A program made the translations under genes and the position numbers. The notes beneath the pieces are model-generated. The model saw nothing but the letters and a program-made list of their open reading frames with translations. It did no database searches and was not told the DNA's origin. Positions 35,576-46,805 of a stretch of DNA of 64,000 nt are shown here, in pieces (positions within the stretch are counted from its first letter, which is position 1; every line of letters starts with the position of its first letter). The DNA comes from Hyposmocoma kahamanoa (Eukaryota; Arthropoda; Insecta; Lepidoptera; Cosmopterigidae), in assembly GCF_003589595.1 (NCBI RefSeq), contig NW_020653750.1, positions 1,063,562 to 1,127,561 of the forward strand, written 5' to 3'.

Positions 35576-36429
35576 ATGGTACATTTCTGATTAATGATAC
35601 TAAGAGTATTTTAGATCTGTATAATGTACTTCGGGAAATATCGTTTGGTCTCAAGTAATGATGAACCGGTCGCCATCATGCGAATGATGAATATGGAGTG
35701 CTAATATTGAAGAGAAGATGACCAAGTATGACGTGTATTGAGTGCCTACAAAGAGGTCAAGGAGCTGGCTGTGAACTGTGAGGAGTAAAATAGGATACAC
35801 TGACCAGTGCCTGACTCTTAAATAGAATAATGATGATAAGTATTTTAACCGAATTCTTATAAAAGTAACAAACCTAAATGAATACATTAACTGTTTGAAC
35901 TCATTCTACGTCTACTACTTTTTTTGTTAGAGAATCAATTAGTGCCAAGCCGTTTATGTGCAATGTAATTTAGTTTCTAAACAAATTATCTTTTAAGTTT
36001 AATGTTCGTTTATTTATTTTAGGGGTCATGGACTCTGTTAATGTAGGTCACAAGTACATGTTCTGTTGTAATTCCCTAGAATGGCGTAAAGAGACGTGCG
36101 TGTTATGTCGACCCCTTGGCGTCCCTCAGGACTTCGTTGCTAATTAGTTTTAGTCCGTGGACTATATCCTCGGCTTTTATTCACGTTATGCGTCATTGTC
36201 TAAGTCGTATTTTATATTTATTGTAGTACGTGACGTCATTTGTGGAAACAAGTAACAACTGCGAAAATTATGGAAGATTTTAGGAATTTTTTAAGAACCT
36301 TATTAAACTTATATATTTTTTATATATTATATTTGGTTTTATAATAACAACCTGCATGAATATGTTTGCTAGACAAATATATGTATATCTTCCACTGCTA
36401 TAAAAATAAGCTTAAATTACGCTTTTTTT

Positions 36430-36600
36430 GAATACAAAGCTCGAACACACAGAAAAAATTCGTCGACCCGGTGGGACTCGAAACCACGTCCATGCTACAC
36501 CGTAGCATTGCTCCAATCATCTGAGCCACGAGTCCAGTTACCGAGTCGTCGACATGCTCCTGTGTTTTTGCTAAAGATCTTTGTACTGACTTTTTCGGTA
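36430..36600 (-). repeat. Inverted-repeat-flanked tRNA-like element (family B), copy 1
   Basis: Minus-strand tRNA-like core ctcgtggctcagatgattgg (box A) and gtggtttcgagtcccacc (box B) lies between arms with aacacacagaaaaaattcgt on the left and its inverted relative on the right. Same plan as 60030-60205. Confidence 0.6.
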
Positions 36601-36654
36601 TTCGTGGCCGCTATAAATGCTCAATAAATAAAATATAAGATTTTTTTATGTATC

Positions 36655-36905
36655 AGTAACAGTGCCATTCGGAGCTTAAATAGCAAAGATCTGAGAGGCA
36701 CTGCTACCTGCGCCTGTCACCCTGACACCTAAGGTGACAAGTCTTATGTGCCTGTAATTTCTCCAGCATCTTTTCTCTTCAACACGCACTGGAACACTGT
36801 AATGCTCATATTACGGCTTGTTGGCAGAAGTCAGAAATAGGTACGGTGGCAATACTTCCCTGGATGAACTCTTTTACAAGGAGTTTTACTGCTACTAAAG
36901 AACTT
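36655..36905 (-). repeat. LINE-tail repeat C, copy 6
   Basis: Inverted blocks: gcaaagatctgagaggcact, gcgcctgtcaccctgacacc, aagtcttatgtgcctgtaat and ttacaaggagttttactgct. Confidence 0.65.
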
Positions 36906-37179
36906 GTCAGAAAGAGATTGGTTGGAAAATTCGTGATTTTTATTTTCTAAGTAAAAGTCATACCAGTTTTAAAGGAAATGTTTGCTTTATTTCAGTGTAC
37001 AATTATTAAAAACACACAAAAAAAAAAATTAAAAACAGTTATATTACTCAATGAAACCAATTTTAATGAGAAAATAATTTCACGGCCACTATAAATATAG
37101 TGCACTTACTTCGTAAAAACAAGGTAGCGTTGTGGCTTCGGTTTTTTTGGAATAAAAACTCAACTGTAACTAACTAACT

Positions 37180-37530
37180 AAACTCCTTAGGGCGCATTTA
37201 TTCGACACGAATTTCAACGCGCTCACCCCGAGCGGAGTCCGCTTTGCCACCGTGCAGCGGCCGCGTGCGTCTAACTGTCATGGTAAAATACGCTCTATTC
37301 ATTTAGCTTTTACGTTTTAACTTAAATGAGCGTCTCGGCCACGCGGGCGAGTCTGGCTTGAATTTGGTCTACGCGGCGGCTGGGTGGCGGCCGCGCAGTT
37401 GCATTATTCAGAGGAATTCACATGTTGTTACCTAGTAAATATAATTCAGATTTCGCCATTAATGTACATAAAGGCGTGCTAACCCGGCGATCGCCGCGCG
37501 GCGGCCGCGCGAGGTCTTTCTCCTCGTGTA
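37180..37530. other. GC-rich patch of unknown nature
   Basis: An abrupt run of CG-rich words (gcagcggccgcgtgcg, gcggcggctgggtggcggcc, gccgcgcggcggccgcgcga) sits in otherwise AT-rich DNA. No frame longer than a few dozen codons crosses it and no clear end repeats were found. It may be a degraded mobile element or a CpG-rich regulatory block. Confidence 0.4.
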
Positions 37531-38324
37531 ACTTGGTGCTTACTCTTTATGTTATACACAAATAAGTTTAAAAAATACTCCTATAATACGCGACACAATT
37601 AAGTAAAGTGGTAACAAGGCGTTAAATTCCAGACAAAAACTTAAAAAAGTTTTTACTCGATTTCTAAGACCGTTGATTACACTCTGGAGAATAAAAACGT
37701 TTTTTGACGGTGCTCTCTTATTGCAACCTTCAAATTTGTTTAAATAAATATATATGACGTCGTTAATACGCATTAATAGCTGATATACGATCACACCCTT
37801 TTGCTATACCCTGTACTATACAAAACTCAAGTACCGTCTACAACTTATGATTTTAGAACCACTTTTTTGTGTTATTCAATTGAAACTGACCTTATCTGTC
37901 GGTAAAGATATTGTTTCAGTTCCAAAGAGATATTCGTATATTAAATCTCTACAATGGTGACGATTTTTGTATGAAACTAACCTTATCTTCATTCGGATAA
38001 AAGACAATGAAACTTTACAGCTTTGAAACGATATCGGCAGCAAAAACTGCAGTCGCAGACGCCGTTGGCGAACGGCCAGGATTCTACCTAACATTTTATA
38101 ACATTTAGGTACTTCTTTGCTTCATCGTAGTTTACAAAACCGATAAAGCTTCAAAATTAAAAATGATTAATATTTCAGCGAAAGTCATAAAAGTTGTATT
38201 GTGATTCTAAGTTTGGACTATGACTATCCCAAATCTCTTTATGGATATTGTAGGAACCGGTCGATGAACAGAACGAAGAAATTTAAAATTTCAATTTATT
38301 TCTCTCGGCTCCTTAATAAATAAA

Positions 38325-38580
38325 TTTTAGCTCCTTGTGAAAAACTTCGTCCGGGGAAGTACTGCCACCTTACTCATTTCTGGCAAGCAAGTAGTAATGT
38401 GAATATTACTGCGTTTCGGTTTTGTAGGGAAAGGTGGTGGTGAAATTACAGACAAATGGGACTTGCCAATTTATGTCTCAGGATGACGGGTGCGGTGTCA
38501 GTACCCCTCAGACCTTTGTAATTTAAAGCTCTGTATGGGTCTTCCCGGCTTGTTCGTCCCGTCACCTGGTATCATATAAT
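38325..38580 (+). repeat. LINE-tail repeat C, copy 7
   Basis: Full set of blocks from tagctccttgtgaaaaactt to gttcgtcccgtcacctggta. Confidence 0.7.
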
Positions 38581-39030
38581 AACTAACTGTCTAAAAACCT
38601 TGGTACGAGACTGGAGTCCATACTAGGAGTTAGCCTGTGTGACGGATCTCAAAATGTATAAAAGTGTGATTCAAGTGTAAAATGTGACTTTATATTTGTT
38701 TTAGTGTAACAAAACTATAAATTGTGAGAAAAAGTGTTTTCTATTTTGTGAATAAGAATTTGGTTTTAACCGTCTACACTTTTATATATTTAATTCTCAA
38801 CATAAGAATTTTATTATTTATATTTATTTAAAATTCAAAAGAAAACACTGACTGTGCACGAACAACATGGTCAGGAAATTAATACTGGAATCAAAAAAGA
38901 AATGATTGTATTGAATTAAAATATTTGGATCAATCAACTCTTGATAAAATAAATGCTACGCGGAAAGACGTCGTTATGCGATATGTGATACATTAGGTTA
39001 GCTATAACTAGTGATCCGATATTCGGATGC

Positions 39031-39395
39031 TTTTGTAAGAGTGGTTACACACGGTGACTTTTAGCAGCGATACAAATGCGTGACTGCATCGATATAAACC
39101 CGCAATTACATCGATACAAACGCGCTATTGCATAGATGCAAACGCGCGACTGTATCGATGCAAACGCGTGACTGCATCGATACAAACGCGTGATTTCATC
39201 GATATAGTCACTTATACATACATAGTTTAGGTACATTGTTTTGTTAATTGTAAATTTAAAAGTGAAATTAATCTATACATTAAATAAATATTTTTTTAAA
39301 TTAATTTAAAACGTGCATCGCATTGGCAACGCATTTGTATCACATTTGCATCGCGTTTGCATCGCTACTTAAAGTCGCGCATGTGTAAAAGTTCA
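39031..39395. mobile_element. MITE with internal minisatellite, copy 3
   Basis: The left end has gagtggttacacacggtgac, the right end, inverted, has gaacttttacacatgcgcga. The interior repeats cgatacaaacgcgtgactgc-like units; an AT-rich insert near 39200-39310 separates the two halves. Confidence 0.7.
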
Positions 39396-39454
39396 CTTTG
39401 GCCCTGAATTGCTGTCGAAGTTGAAAGCGGCTTCTTAAAACATATATGTATATC

Positions 39455-39610
39455 CTTTTTTTTTATTATAGGTATCAAGCGACGGGAAGTACCAGTTATA
39501 GTAAGCGACACGCCTGTCCATAGCAGTTGCAGTCTCAGAGCTTTAAGTCGCAAAGATCTGAGCGGCAGAAACAAAAGGTGACAAGTTCCATATGCCTGTA
39601 ATTTCAGTGA
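39455..39610 (-). repeat. LINE-tail repeat C, copy 8
   Basis: Poly-T, then caagcgacgggaagtaccag, gacacgcctgtccatagcag and cgcaaagatctgagcggcag in inverted order. Confidence 0.6.
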
Positions 39611-39696
39611 ACTTGTAGCTCCATTGAATTTATGGTACGGAATGCCATTTTTACAATTATAATTTTTTATAATTCCGAAGATCCTTATTCACGGCA

Positions 39697-39900
39697 ATAA
39701 TAAATAAGGCACACACTCACAGCCCGGCAAGGGAAACACCTGTATCGCGGGTGACATGGACACACACAGACAATCACAAATGCACCCAAACTCACGACAG
39801 AAATAAATATAGACCATTCAAATATTTCTTCCGGCCCGAGAACCCGGAACCTCTGCGTGGCACATCGGCATAGTAACCGTTCGGCCACAGAGGCAGTTAA
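39697..39900 (-). repeat. tRNA-derived SINE, family A, copy 3
   Basis: The minus strand begins ctgcctctgtggccgaacgg (box A), then a degenerate box B (ggttccgggttc), and ends with the shared gtgtgtgcctta end block. Confidence 0.75.
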
Positions 39901-40572
39901 TAAAATAACTAATAATATACTTGACTTCGGAAAACAATATGATACATATTTTTTAGGCTTAGCCACTATATTAGTACCTACTTATTTAAATTTAAATTTG
40001 CATTATTTAAATTACACCGGACACAATAACAAAAGACTACCGAATCGGTTCACGAGCGCAAGCAGGATGCTATTGCGGCTACCACGCAAATGATGGAAAA
40101 GAAAATGGCATCGCAATAGCGTTAATGCGGTCTTCTTTCACATTTAATTTACCAAAATCTTTAGAGACACAGTGTATCTCTAGGATGTGTGGTGAATTTA
40201 TATTATACCCAGTGCTATATCTATAAAAGGATGTTATAACCAGTGCCTCTAAAGGTCTATTTGACAAGAGCCATTTAAAACATTTTTACGGAAAGCGCGT
40301 AGAGAGAAAATGTGACAGACTCGCACAGGAGAATGGAAGATCGTTAGTCTTAGAGTTAAGTAGTGTATTTGAAATGATTATAGCACATTATAGTAGTTTT
40401 TATATATTCACTTACATTCCATAACTATAAACGAGTCTGCTTTTTCGAGTCAACAGAAACGTTTACAATATTTCACAATTTAGTAAAGTTTCACAATTTT
40501 TAAAGTCATTACGAGTAAGTTGGAGTGTTGTTCTTGTATTTGTAATAAATAAAAAATACGTACAGGACAAGT

Positions 40573-40608
40573 TGAACATTCCCCTCTTTTTTGAAGTTGA
40601 TTAAAGAG
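40573..40608 (-). repeat. Dispersed repeat H, terminal fragment
   Basis: Only the end block cccctcttttttgaagttga remains. Confidence 0.4.
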
Positions 40609-41309
40609 AGGCCATTTCGTGATATTACACAATGATACAAGTAAATAGGATTTGTTATTGAACCATTCCAGTATTTACGAACACTTATTTCTTTTTAGTT
40701 TTGCTGACAACTCAAGGATAGACGACAAATGGGCCTCTGGTGATCCGTTATTTGGTGCCATATGTCATCTTGGCGAGGTCTTATTTCATGCCATTCTGTT
40801 ATATTGTCTAGTTATTTGTTTTATACTACCTTTTGAGTTAATAACAATAATATAATGATATAAGTGGCAGACAACAAAGGCAACGGTAACAACATTCACT
40901 CTGGGGAGCTACTCAGAACACCCAAGTCAGGTTCTGAGTGTTGAATATTATAGAACAGTTATTTACTTGTACTCGCGCCCTTGGATTCCCATTGGGTTAG
41001 GCAGACATTATCGATCGCCACATAGCACGACGAGAAACCTCTCTTGCTTTCCTTGCATAATCAATCCCATACATACAGACCCTTATATTCATTTCTCTAC
41101 TCACTACAGTCTTTTTAAGAACACTCTTAATTTGATTTGATGGTCTTCGTGGTAGTCCTCTTCCAGTGGTCCGAAATTGGCCCTACCGGAACTCGACGAC
41201 CCGGTCATCCAACGCCCATAAACCGTTGCAAACCGGTGGACTACAGAGGTTGTTAACGAATATATGTTCTTTAGCTTAAATATTGTAAAAATAAAGTTAG
41301 TAATATAGT

Positions 41310-41735
41310 AGCAGTAGAGCTCCTTGTGACCAGGGAAGTACTGCCACCCTTTTTTTTTTTTTTTTTGACGGGGGGAAATCTTCATGGATACACCTGAGCC
41401 CAGGGAGACTCAGGGGTTATGTGGGGACTCTCCCTCCAGACTTGAGGGCCTACCCCACTAAAACCCCCCCGGGTTTCCCTCTCGCCGGTTGAGTCGGCGC
41501 CGTGGGATCAGCGAACATTCACCACGACGCCGCCCGGGAGTACTGCCACCCTACCGATTTCTGGCGCGAAGCAGTAATGTGAGCATTACTGCGTTTCAGT
41601 TTGGAAGGGTAAGGGTGCTGGTGAAATCACATACACGTTTGACTTGTCAACTTATGACTCAGACTAAGAACTTTGCGATTTTAAGCTCTGAGTGGCACTG
41701 CAACGGTTATGGATAGACGTATCGCTTACCACCGC
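41310..41735 (+). repeat. LINE-tail repeat C, copy 9, interrupted by an R1-like insertion
   Basis: Starts gcagtagagctccttgtgac, is cut at the 14-bp word duplicated around the insert, and resumes ctaccgatttctggcgcgaa through cgtatcgcttaccacc. Its insertion gives a relative age: C copy older than the R1-like insert. Confidence 0.75.
41351..41538 (-). mobile_element. 5'-truncated R1-like LINE copy (3' UTR and poly-A only)
   Basis: Read on the minus strand it is gggcggcgtcgtggtgaatg ... ccccacataacccctgagtc and ends in poly-A. The same 3' UTR occurs on the plus strand at 56560-56760. The word agtactgccaccct flanks it on both sides (41337-41350 and 41539-41552), a 14-bp target duplication as made by target-primed reverse transcription. 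Confidence 0.85.
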
Positions 41736-41798
41736 TTGTAACGGTCTGCATTTTCAAATTTGAAATACTACTGCAAACAGACATGTCGGTACATAATA

Positions 41799-43082
41799 TT
41801 AGGGGTTAAAGATTGAAATTGCCGTTTCATTGCAATAGGTTCTTTGAATTTTCATAGAATCTTCATGGTTTGAGGTTTTCGAATGAAACTTTTTTCAAAT
41901 GGTTTCTGTGATTTTTTTTTTAAATTTGAAACATTTGAATATCGACTTTCAATTGTTTTTGTTATTCAATTTAGACAAGAAAGATGGATACTGCGAAAAT
42001 TCGAGTGATTTTTGAATACGAGTTCCGACGCGGAACTAACGCGGCAGAAACAGCCCGCAATATCAATGCTGCGTTTGGAGAGGGGTCTACTAATGAACGC
42101 ACCGTGCGATTTTGGTTTAAACGCTTTCGTGATGGAAATTTCGACTTAAAGAACGAGTCACGAGGAAGACCGCCCACACAGGTGAATAACGATGAATTAA
42201 GAGAGATAGTGGAAGCCGATCCTAGTCAAACTACCCAGGAATTAGCGGCATGGTTTAACGTTACCTTACCCACAATATTGACTCACTTGCGTCAAATCAA
42301 TAAAATAAAAAAATACGAAAAATGGGTGCCTCATGATTTGACTGATCTGCAGAAAGAAACGCGTGTTGAAACTTGTGTTGCCTTGTTGAACCGGTACAGA
42401 AATGAAGGAATATTGGATCGAATTGTAACATGTGATGAAAAGTGGATTCTTTATGATAACCGGAAAAGAAAAATGCAATGGCTGACCCCAGGTCAAATGC
42501 CACAACAGTGTCCTAAAGCAAAACTTACCAATAAAAAGGTAATGGTAACTGTTTGGTGGTCTCAGCATGGTGTTATTCACTATAGTTTTCTCCGATCTGG
42601 TCAAGCAATAACGGCAGATGTCTATTGTGCCGAACTCCGAACTATGTTGACAAAACTAGCAGTAAAACAGCCCCGACTCATGAATCGATCTTCACCATTA
42701 TTGCTCCACGACAACGCGAGACCTCACACAGCACGAGAAACCATTTTGACCCTTCAGGAACTGCAGTTAGAAACCATTCGTCATCCTCCGTATTCACCAG
42801 ACCTTGCTCCAACGGACTACCATTTTTTTCGTGATTTGGACAATTATCTACGTGACAAGAAGTTTTCTTCCCAGGAGGCAGTACAAAATGCTTTCACACA
42901 GTTTGTGCAGTCTAGATCGTCGGAGTTCTATCGCAAAGGCATTAATAACCTTCCCGATTAGATGGCAGCAATGTATAGATAATAATGGCAACTATTTTGA
43001 TTAAATAAATTTGTTAAAAATTTAAAAAATAAACAATTTACATTTTCAGTACAAATCGGCAATTTCATACTTTAACCCCTAT
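41799..43082 (+). mobile_element. Mariner (DD34D) transposon, nearly complete
   Basis: A 1284-bp element flanked by TA on both sides (41797-41798, 43083-43084). Terminal inverted repeats of about 29 bp: left TTAGGGGTTAAAG then TGAAATTGCCG, right inverted ATAGGGGTTAAAG then TGAAATTGCCG, with a few mismatches. It encloses one transposase gene with a 185-bp 5' and a roughly 120-bp 3' untranslated part. Length, TA duplication and coding content fit the mariner family. Well-preserved ends suggest a recent insertion. Confidence 0.93.
41984..42961 (+). CDS. Mariner transposase, C-terminus changed by a one-base frameshift
   Basis: A 325-codon frame starting at the first ATG after an in-frame stop. 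The N-terminal half is the paired helix-turn-helix DNA-binding region, with the GRPP linker-type motif at residues 61-64. The signature WVPHDL is at 114-119. The catalytic triad is D151 (VTCDEKW), D243 (LLHDNARPH) and D278 (YSPDLAPTDYHFF), giving the DD34D spacing that cuts and joins DNA with metal ions. The frame stops after GINNLPD, but the next frame continues RWQQCIDNNGNYFD and a TAA at 43002-43004, the usual mariner C-terminus. One extra T at 42958-42959 explains this; otherwise the length would be about 340 residues, normal for the family. Whether the shortened enzyme works is unknown. Confidence 0.92.
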   Translation: MDTAKIRVIFEYEFRRGTNAAETARNINAAFGEGSTNERTVRFWFKRFRDGNFDLKNESRGRPPTQVNNDELREIVEADPSQTTQELAAWFNVTLPTILTHLRQINKIKKYEKWVPHDLTDLQKETRVETCVALLNRYRNEGILDRIVTCDEKWILYDNRKRKMQWLTPGQMPQQCPKAKLTNKKVMVTVWWSQHGVIHYSFLRSGQAITADVYCAELRTMLTKLAVKQPRLMNRSSPLLLHDNARPHTARETILTLQELQLETIRHPPYSPDLAPTDYHFFRDLDNYLRDKKFSSQEAVQNAFTQFVQSRSSEFYRKGINNLPD

Positions 43083-43084
43083 TA

Positions 43085-44847
43085 TTATACTATAATATAA
43101 TACTAAATACATTTAGCAATTGTACTTATTCTATAGTCCCTTTCCAGGGTTTATGTATTATAATTAACCCTACAACCTATATTTTTCTTTACATTCTATT
43201 CCATTACCGTAATTACTTTTCTTCACGTACACCATATGTCACGTAGACCATTACAATAGACATATACGAGGTACTAAAATTACATCTCGACAATGTAACG
43301 CATAGTATGAGAGGTGTTGTAAATTTCGAGTATTTTGCCTTTAGTATTGATGAAAGTAAACCAATGTATTTGATCCTAGCCATTATTAATTTGCTTTTTT
43401 AATTTCTCTCGACGTTCGTCGTTTAAAGAAACGAAAGGAAATGTACTGTATTTCCCTATAAATATTTTTTTGAAAGAAAACATCAGTCTGGTTAAAGGTA
43501 ACGAGTAGTAGGAACTCATCGGGTTCAGAATTGATGATAATTATCCAATTATTATCCATACTAATTAATACTTTCATCTCTTTAACTTTTTACTAATGAT
43601 GATAAATAGTAAGAAAACTTAATAAAAAATCATTGGTTTGCGACTTTTTTTAGACACATTCTGATACGTCTCTGATACAAACACATGACAAGATACTGCT
43701 CACGGCAGCATATTGTTGTTCCAATAAATTTTATCACTGCGAACCCTAGAAATTAGTAATTTAAAGTTATATCTCATCCGGCAATGACGCTCCTTGCCGT
43801 CGAGCATAGCGCCCTGTAGCATAATACTCTGTTTAAGTAGACACATACCTAGAAGTAAGGCGTGCTAATGTGGGTTTACACAATAGAGTTCTAAATTGAC
43901 CATCACACGTTCCACACCAGAACGATCAAGGGGCAATTTGCAATTTGCATTGCCCCTTGATCGGCTTCTATAATAAGATTCGGATTGATATTCAAAATTT
44001 GCCATTTACGAAGTTTATAACTGTTATGAAACAAAAAGTAAAGACTTATTATACAGTTTCTGCGTATTTGGATGACAAAATCCGTGGTAGTGACCCATTG
44101 AGCTCTTTCGGGTATTCTCGTTCTAAGATGTTTAAATTGAATATTGTAATGATAAATGTATTCAAATGTATATTTATAAAGAGCAACCCCTAGAGTTACT
44201 TGCTCATTCTTCTCAGGGGAATTTGCCTTACGAATGCGCAGTAGAGTTCATTCAGTATTACGATTTCAAGTGTAATGAAATAAAGATTATTTGATTTTGA
44301 CTTTGACCAAAATGAAGGTTGTTATCTATATAACAATCACAACTATATTACCGCAAAATCAAACACAGTCCCGGTAATCGTGACCATTCCTACTGTCCCG
44401 AATGTCTCGATAGTGATGCATGATTTAATTGGATATAACCGGATTACGAATTTAATCGTTTTCGCATATCGTAATTGGCACAGTTCCAAACATTTGCCAG
44501 ATTATCTGTGGATCACGGTATCATTCCACTATCACTAACACTATCCATCTACCATAAAAAGGCGCCATTATTTTATATAGGCAGACATTCGAGTTTACGA
44601 GTTTGCACTGGGATATAAAGAAAATTGGTGGTTGTTGTATCTACTTTGTTAATGTTTTATTGCGTTGTTAGGAATCTATTTTGATTAAATGCTTTTCTAA
44701 CTCTCTATCTTAAGTAAATGAATAAAGTTGAAAAATCAGCGATACAGCTCACAGCACAAATTCAGTATTGTGTTGAATTTGCTCATAGTATTTGCAGGCC
44801 TACACGATATACGTGTCAAAATTCTTTGTTGAAAATTATACCTTTTT
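43085..44847. other. Non-coding stretch
   Basis: AT-rich DNA with no recognised gene. The hairpin at 43923-43963 is the only structure seen. Confidence 0.45.
43923..43963. repeat. 15-bp perfect hairpin
   Basis: Arms cgatcaaggggcaat and attgccccttgatcg flank an 11-nt loop (43938-43948). Confidence 0.7.
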
Positions 44848-44912
44848 TATCGTACCAAGTGATGGGAAGAACAAGTCGTGCATCTGGTGTTAAGCGATAC
44901 GCCTGTCCATAG
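44848..44912 (-). repeat. LINE-tail repeat C, copy 10 (terminal fragment)
   Basis: Only the last ~65 bp: gaacaagtcgtgcatctggt and gatacgcctgtccatag, inverted. Confidence 0.55.
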
Positions 44913-45984
44913 TATAGTAATAGAAAATTATAATTATTTTCAATCGGAGACATCACTTATAATCATTTACAATTAATTGTAAATGTTCAAATAAAGGAAA
45001 TGAAATTATTTCCCAATAATTGAGCAACAATTTCCAGCAATTCGGAACACGCCGCTAATTAATGTTATTAGCAAATCACAACGGCAATTCCTTTCCATTG
45101 AATTCAAACTATCGCATTAATTTAATTCTATTTGTTAATGTTCAATTGGGTATAATAACATTTCATGGTAGTAATCAGATAGAAAAGTTTTAGTTGAAAT
45201 AAAACTTGTTGGCATGAATTTAGTACAAATAAAACTATTTATTTCATGGCACTGATGTAAAAATTGACGTCTATCTTTTTGTAATAAAATACATATAAGT
45301 ATACGATCAAGCACGGAATACGCGCCGTATGAAGTGGCATTTTTTTAATTGGACAATTACATTGCGTGCAGGATAATCGTGCAACGTGAAAGAAATTGAT
45401 ATTTCATCTTTCCAGCTCAGTGCTACAATTGAAACCACTAATTGTTAAAATAAATTTATATGCCGTAGTATGAACGTAAGGTTAACAGATATACCCGTAT
45501 CACTCATTTACTCAGAAATTAAATAAGAAGCGTCGTGAACTGGCTTATTCAGTATTTTAATAGCAATTAGTTCAAAAGTACAAAAGATGGATCAGTTTAA
45601 AGCACATTATGTAAAATATAAACCGAATTTTATTACGTTACGTTTGAAGTGATTGATTCTGACATACACATATATAATAAATTAATTATTTTAGACTAAT
45701 ATTTTTGTTGAGGGGTAATATAATGTAATTTAATTACACCTTAAGTTGAGTTAACAATATTTACAATTAAGAGGGGTGACCCGGAAACCTAAGACGGGGC
45801 GTTCTAATTTAGGCTCCTGGCTCTCACAAAATACTTATAATCCATTCTTTTAGTTTGCACCTGTTTGTTGCGAGACATGTAAATAAATAAATATTATAAT
45901 ATTGATTGTAATGAATATTATGATGTCTTATTACCTTTATTCATATTTACTTTTTTCATGAAATTATTCCCCTGGCTTGTAATA

Positions 45985-46165
45985 ATTATTGATACAAAGA
46001 TCGAACACAAAGAAAAATTCCTAAAAGACAGGACCGGTACCTACGTCTGTTTTGCCAATCTCGGGCAAATGCTCTCTCCTCCTCTCAGATATCGGATAAT
46101 CTCCTGTTAGATTGAAATAATTTTTCTTTGTATTCGGTTTTTGTATTAATAATTAAATAAATATT
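45985..46165 (-). repeat. Inverted-repeat-flanked tRNA-like element (family B), copy 2
   Basis: Left arm gatacaaagatcgaacacaa agaaaaattc and inverted right arm (aatacaaagaaaaattattt on the other strand) enclose a degenerate tRNA-like core. Confidence 0.55.
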
Positions 46166-46734
46166 ATTATTATTAATTATTTCGTCAACCAAAAATTCAC
46201 TAACTCATTACATCACTAGTTGCAGGTTTCTTATAGGTTTTCTTAAATGTCGTTAGAAAAATTAAAAGTCGTGCCATGATAAGAAGCCTGTCACCGTTTT
46301 CACAATGTAGCGTTTTTCTAATAACAAAGTGTAATTAAATGTTTTATTGAATGTCAGGATGTTTCACCACCATGATATTCAAATAATTTAAAAAAATACT
46401 AACATGTCGTTAAAAACCAGATACAAAGATCCGATAACAACCACATAGATAAATTCGTGAGGTCCGCTGATTCGTTCCGTAGCTTAGTTGGTGTAGCAAA
46501 TCGCTACAGATCTCTTTGTATATATTTTATAATATAGTCTTTTTTAAACTTAGTTTATATTTAAATTCTAAATTTAAATGTGTTTGTTGTTGGTGCCCTT
46601 TCTTGACTTTGTCTAGTGTTTGCTGTTTTGTTTTGATAGCTACGTGGTGTTTGTAATAAAAATCAATAAACCGTAAGTCAATCAATGTTTAATAAGCGAC
46701 CGAAGAAAAAATTAAGTTAGTTCGTAAATTAGTC

Positions 46735-46805
46735 TTGAAATCGAATCGAACCCGGAACCTCCTCATCCACCGCCCACAATACTAACTGCTGGACCACCGA
46801 GACTG
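46735..46805 (-). repeat. tRNA-like SINE head
   Basis: The minus strand has box A-like tggtccagcagttag and box B-like ccgggttcgattcg. Not a functional tRNA: no matching acceptor stem. Confidence 0.5.

Noticed and set aside
42266..42604. 112-codon minus-strand frame inside the mariner
   Set aside because: Antisense shadow of the transposase frame.
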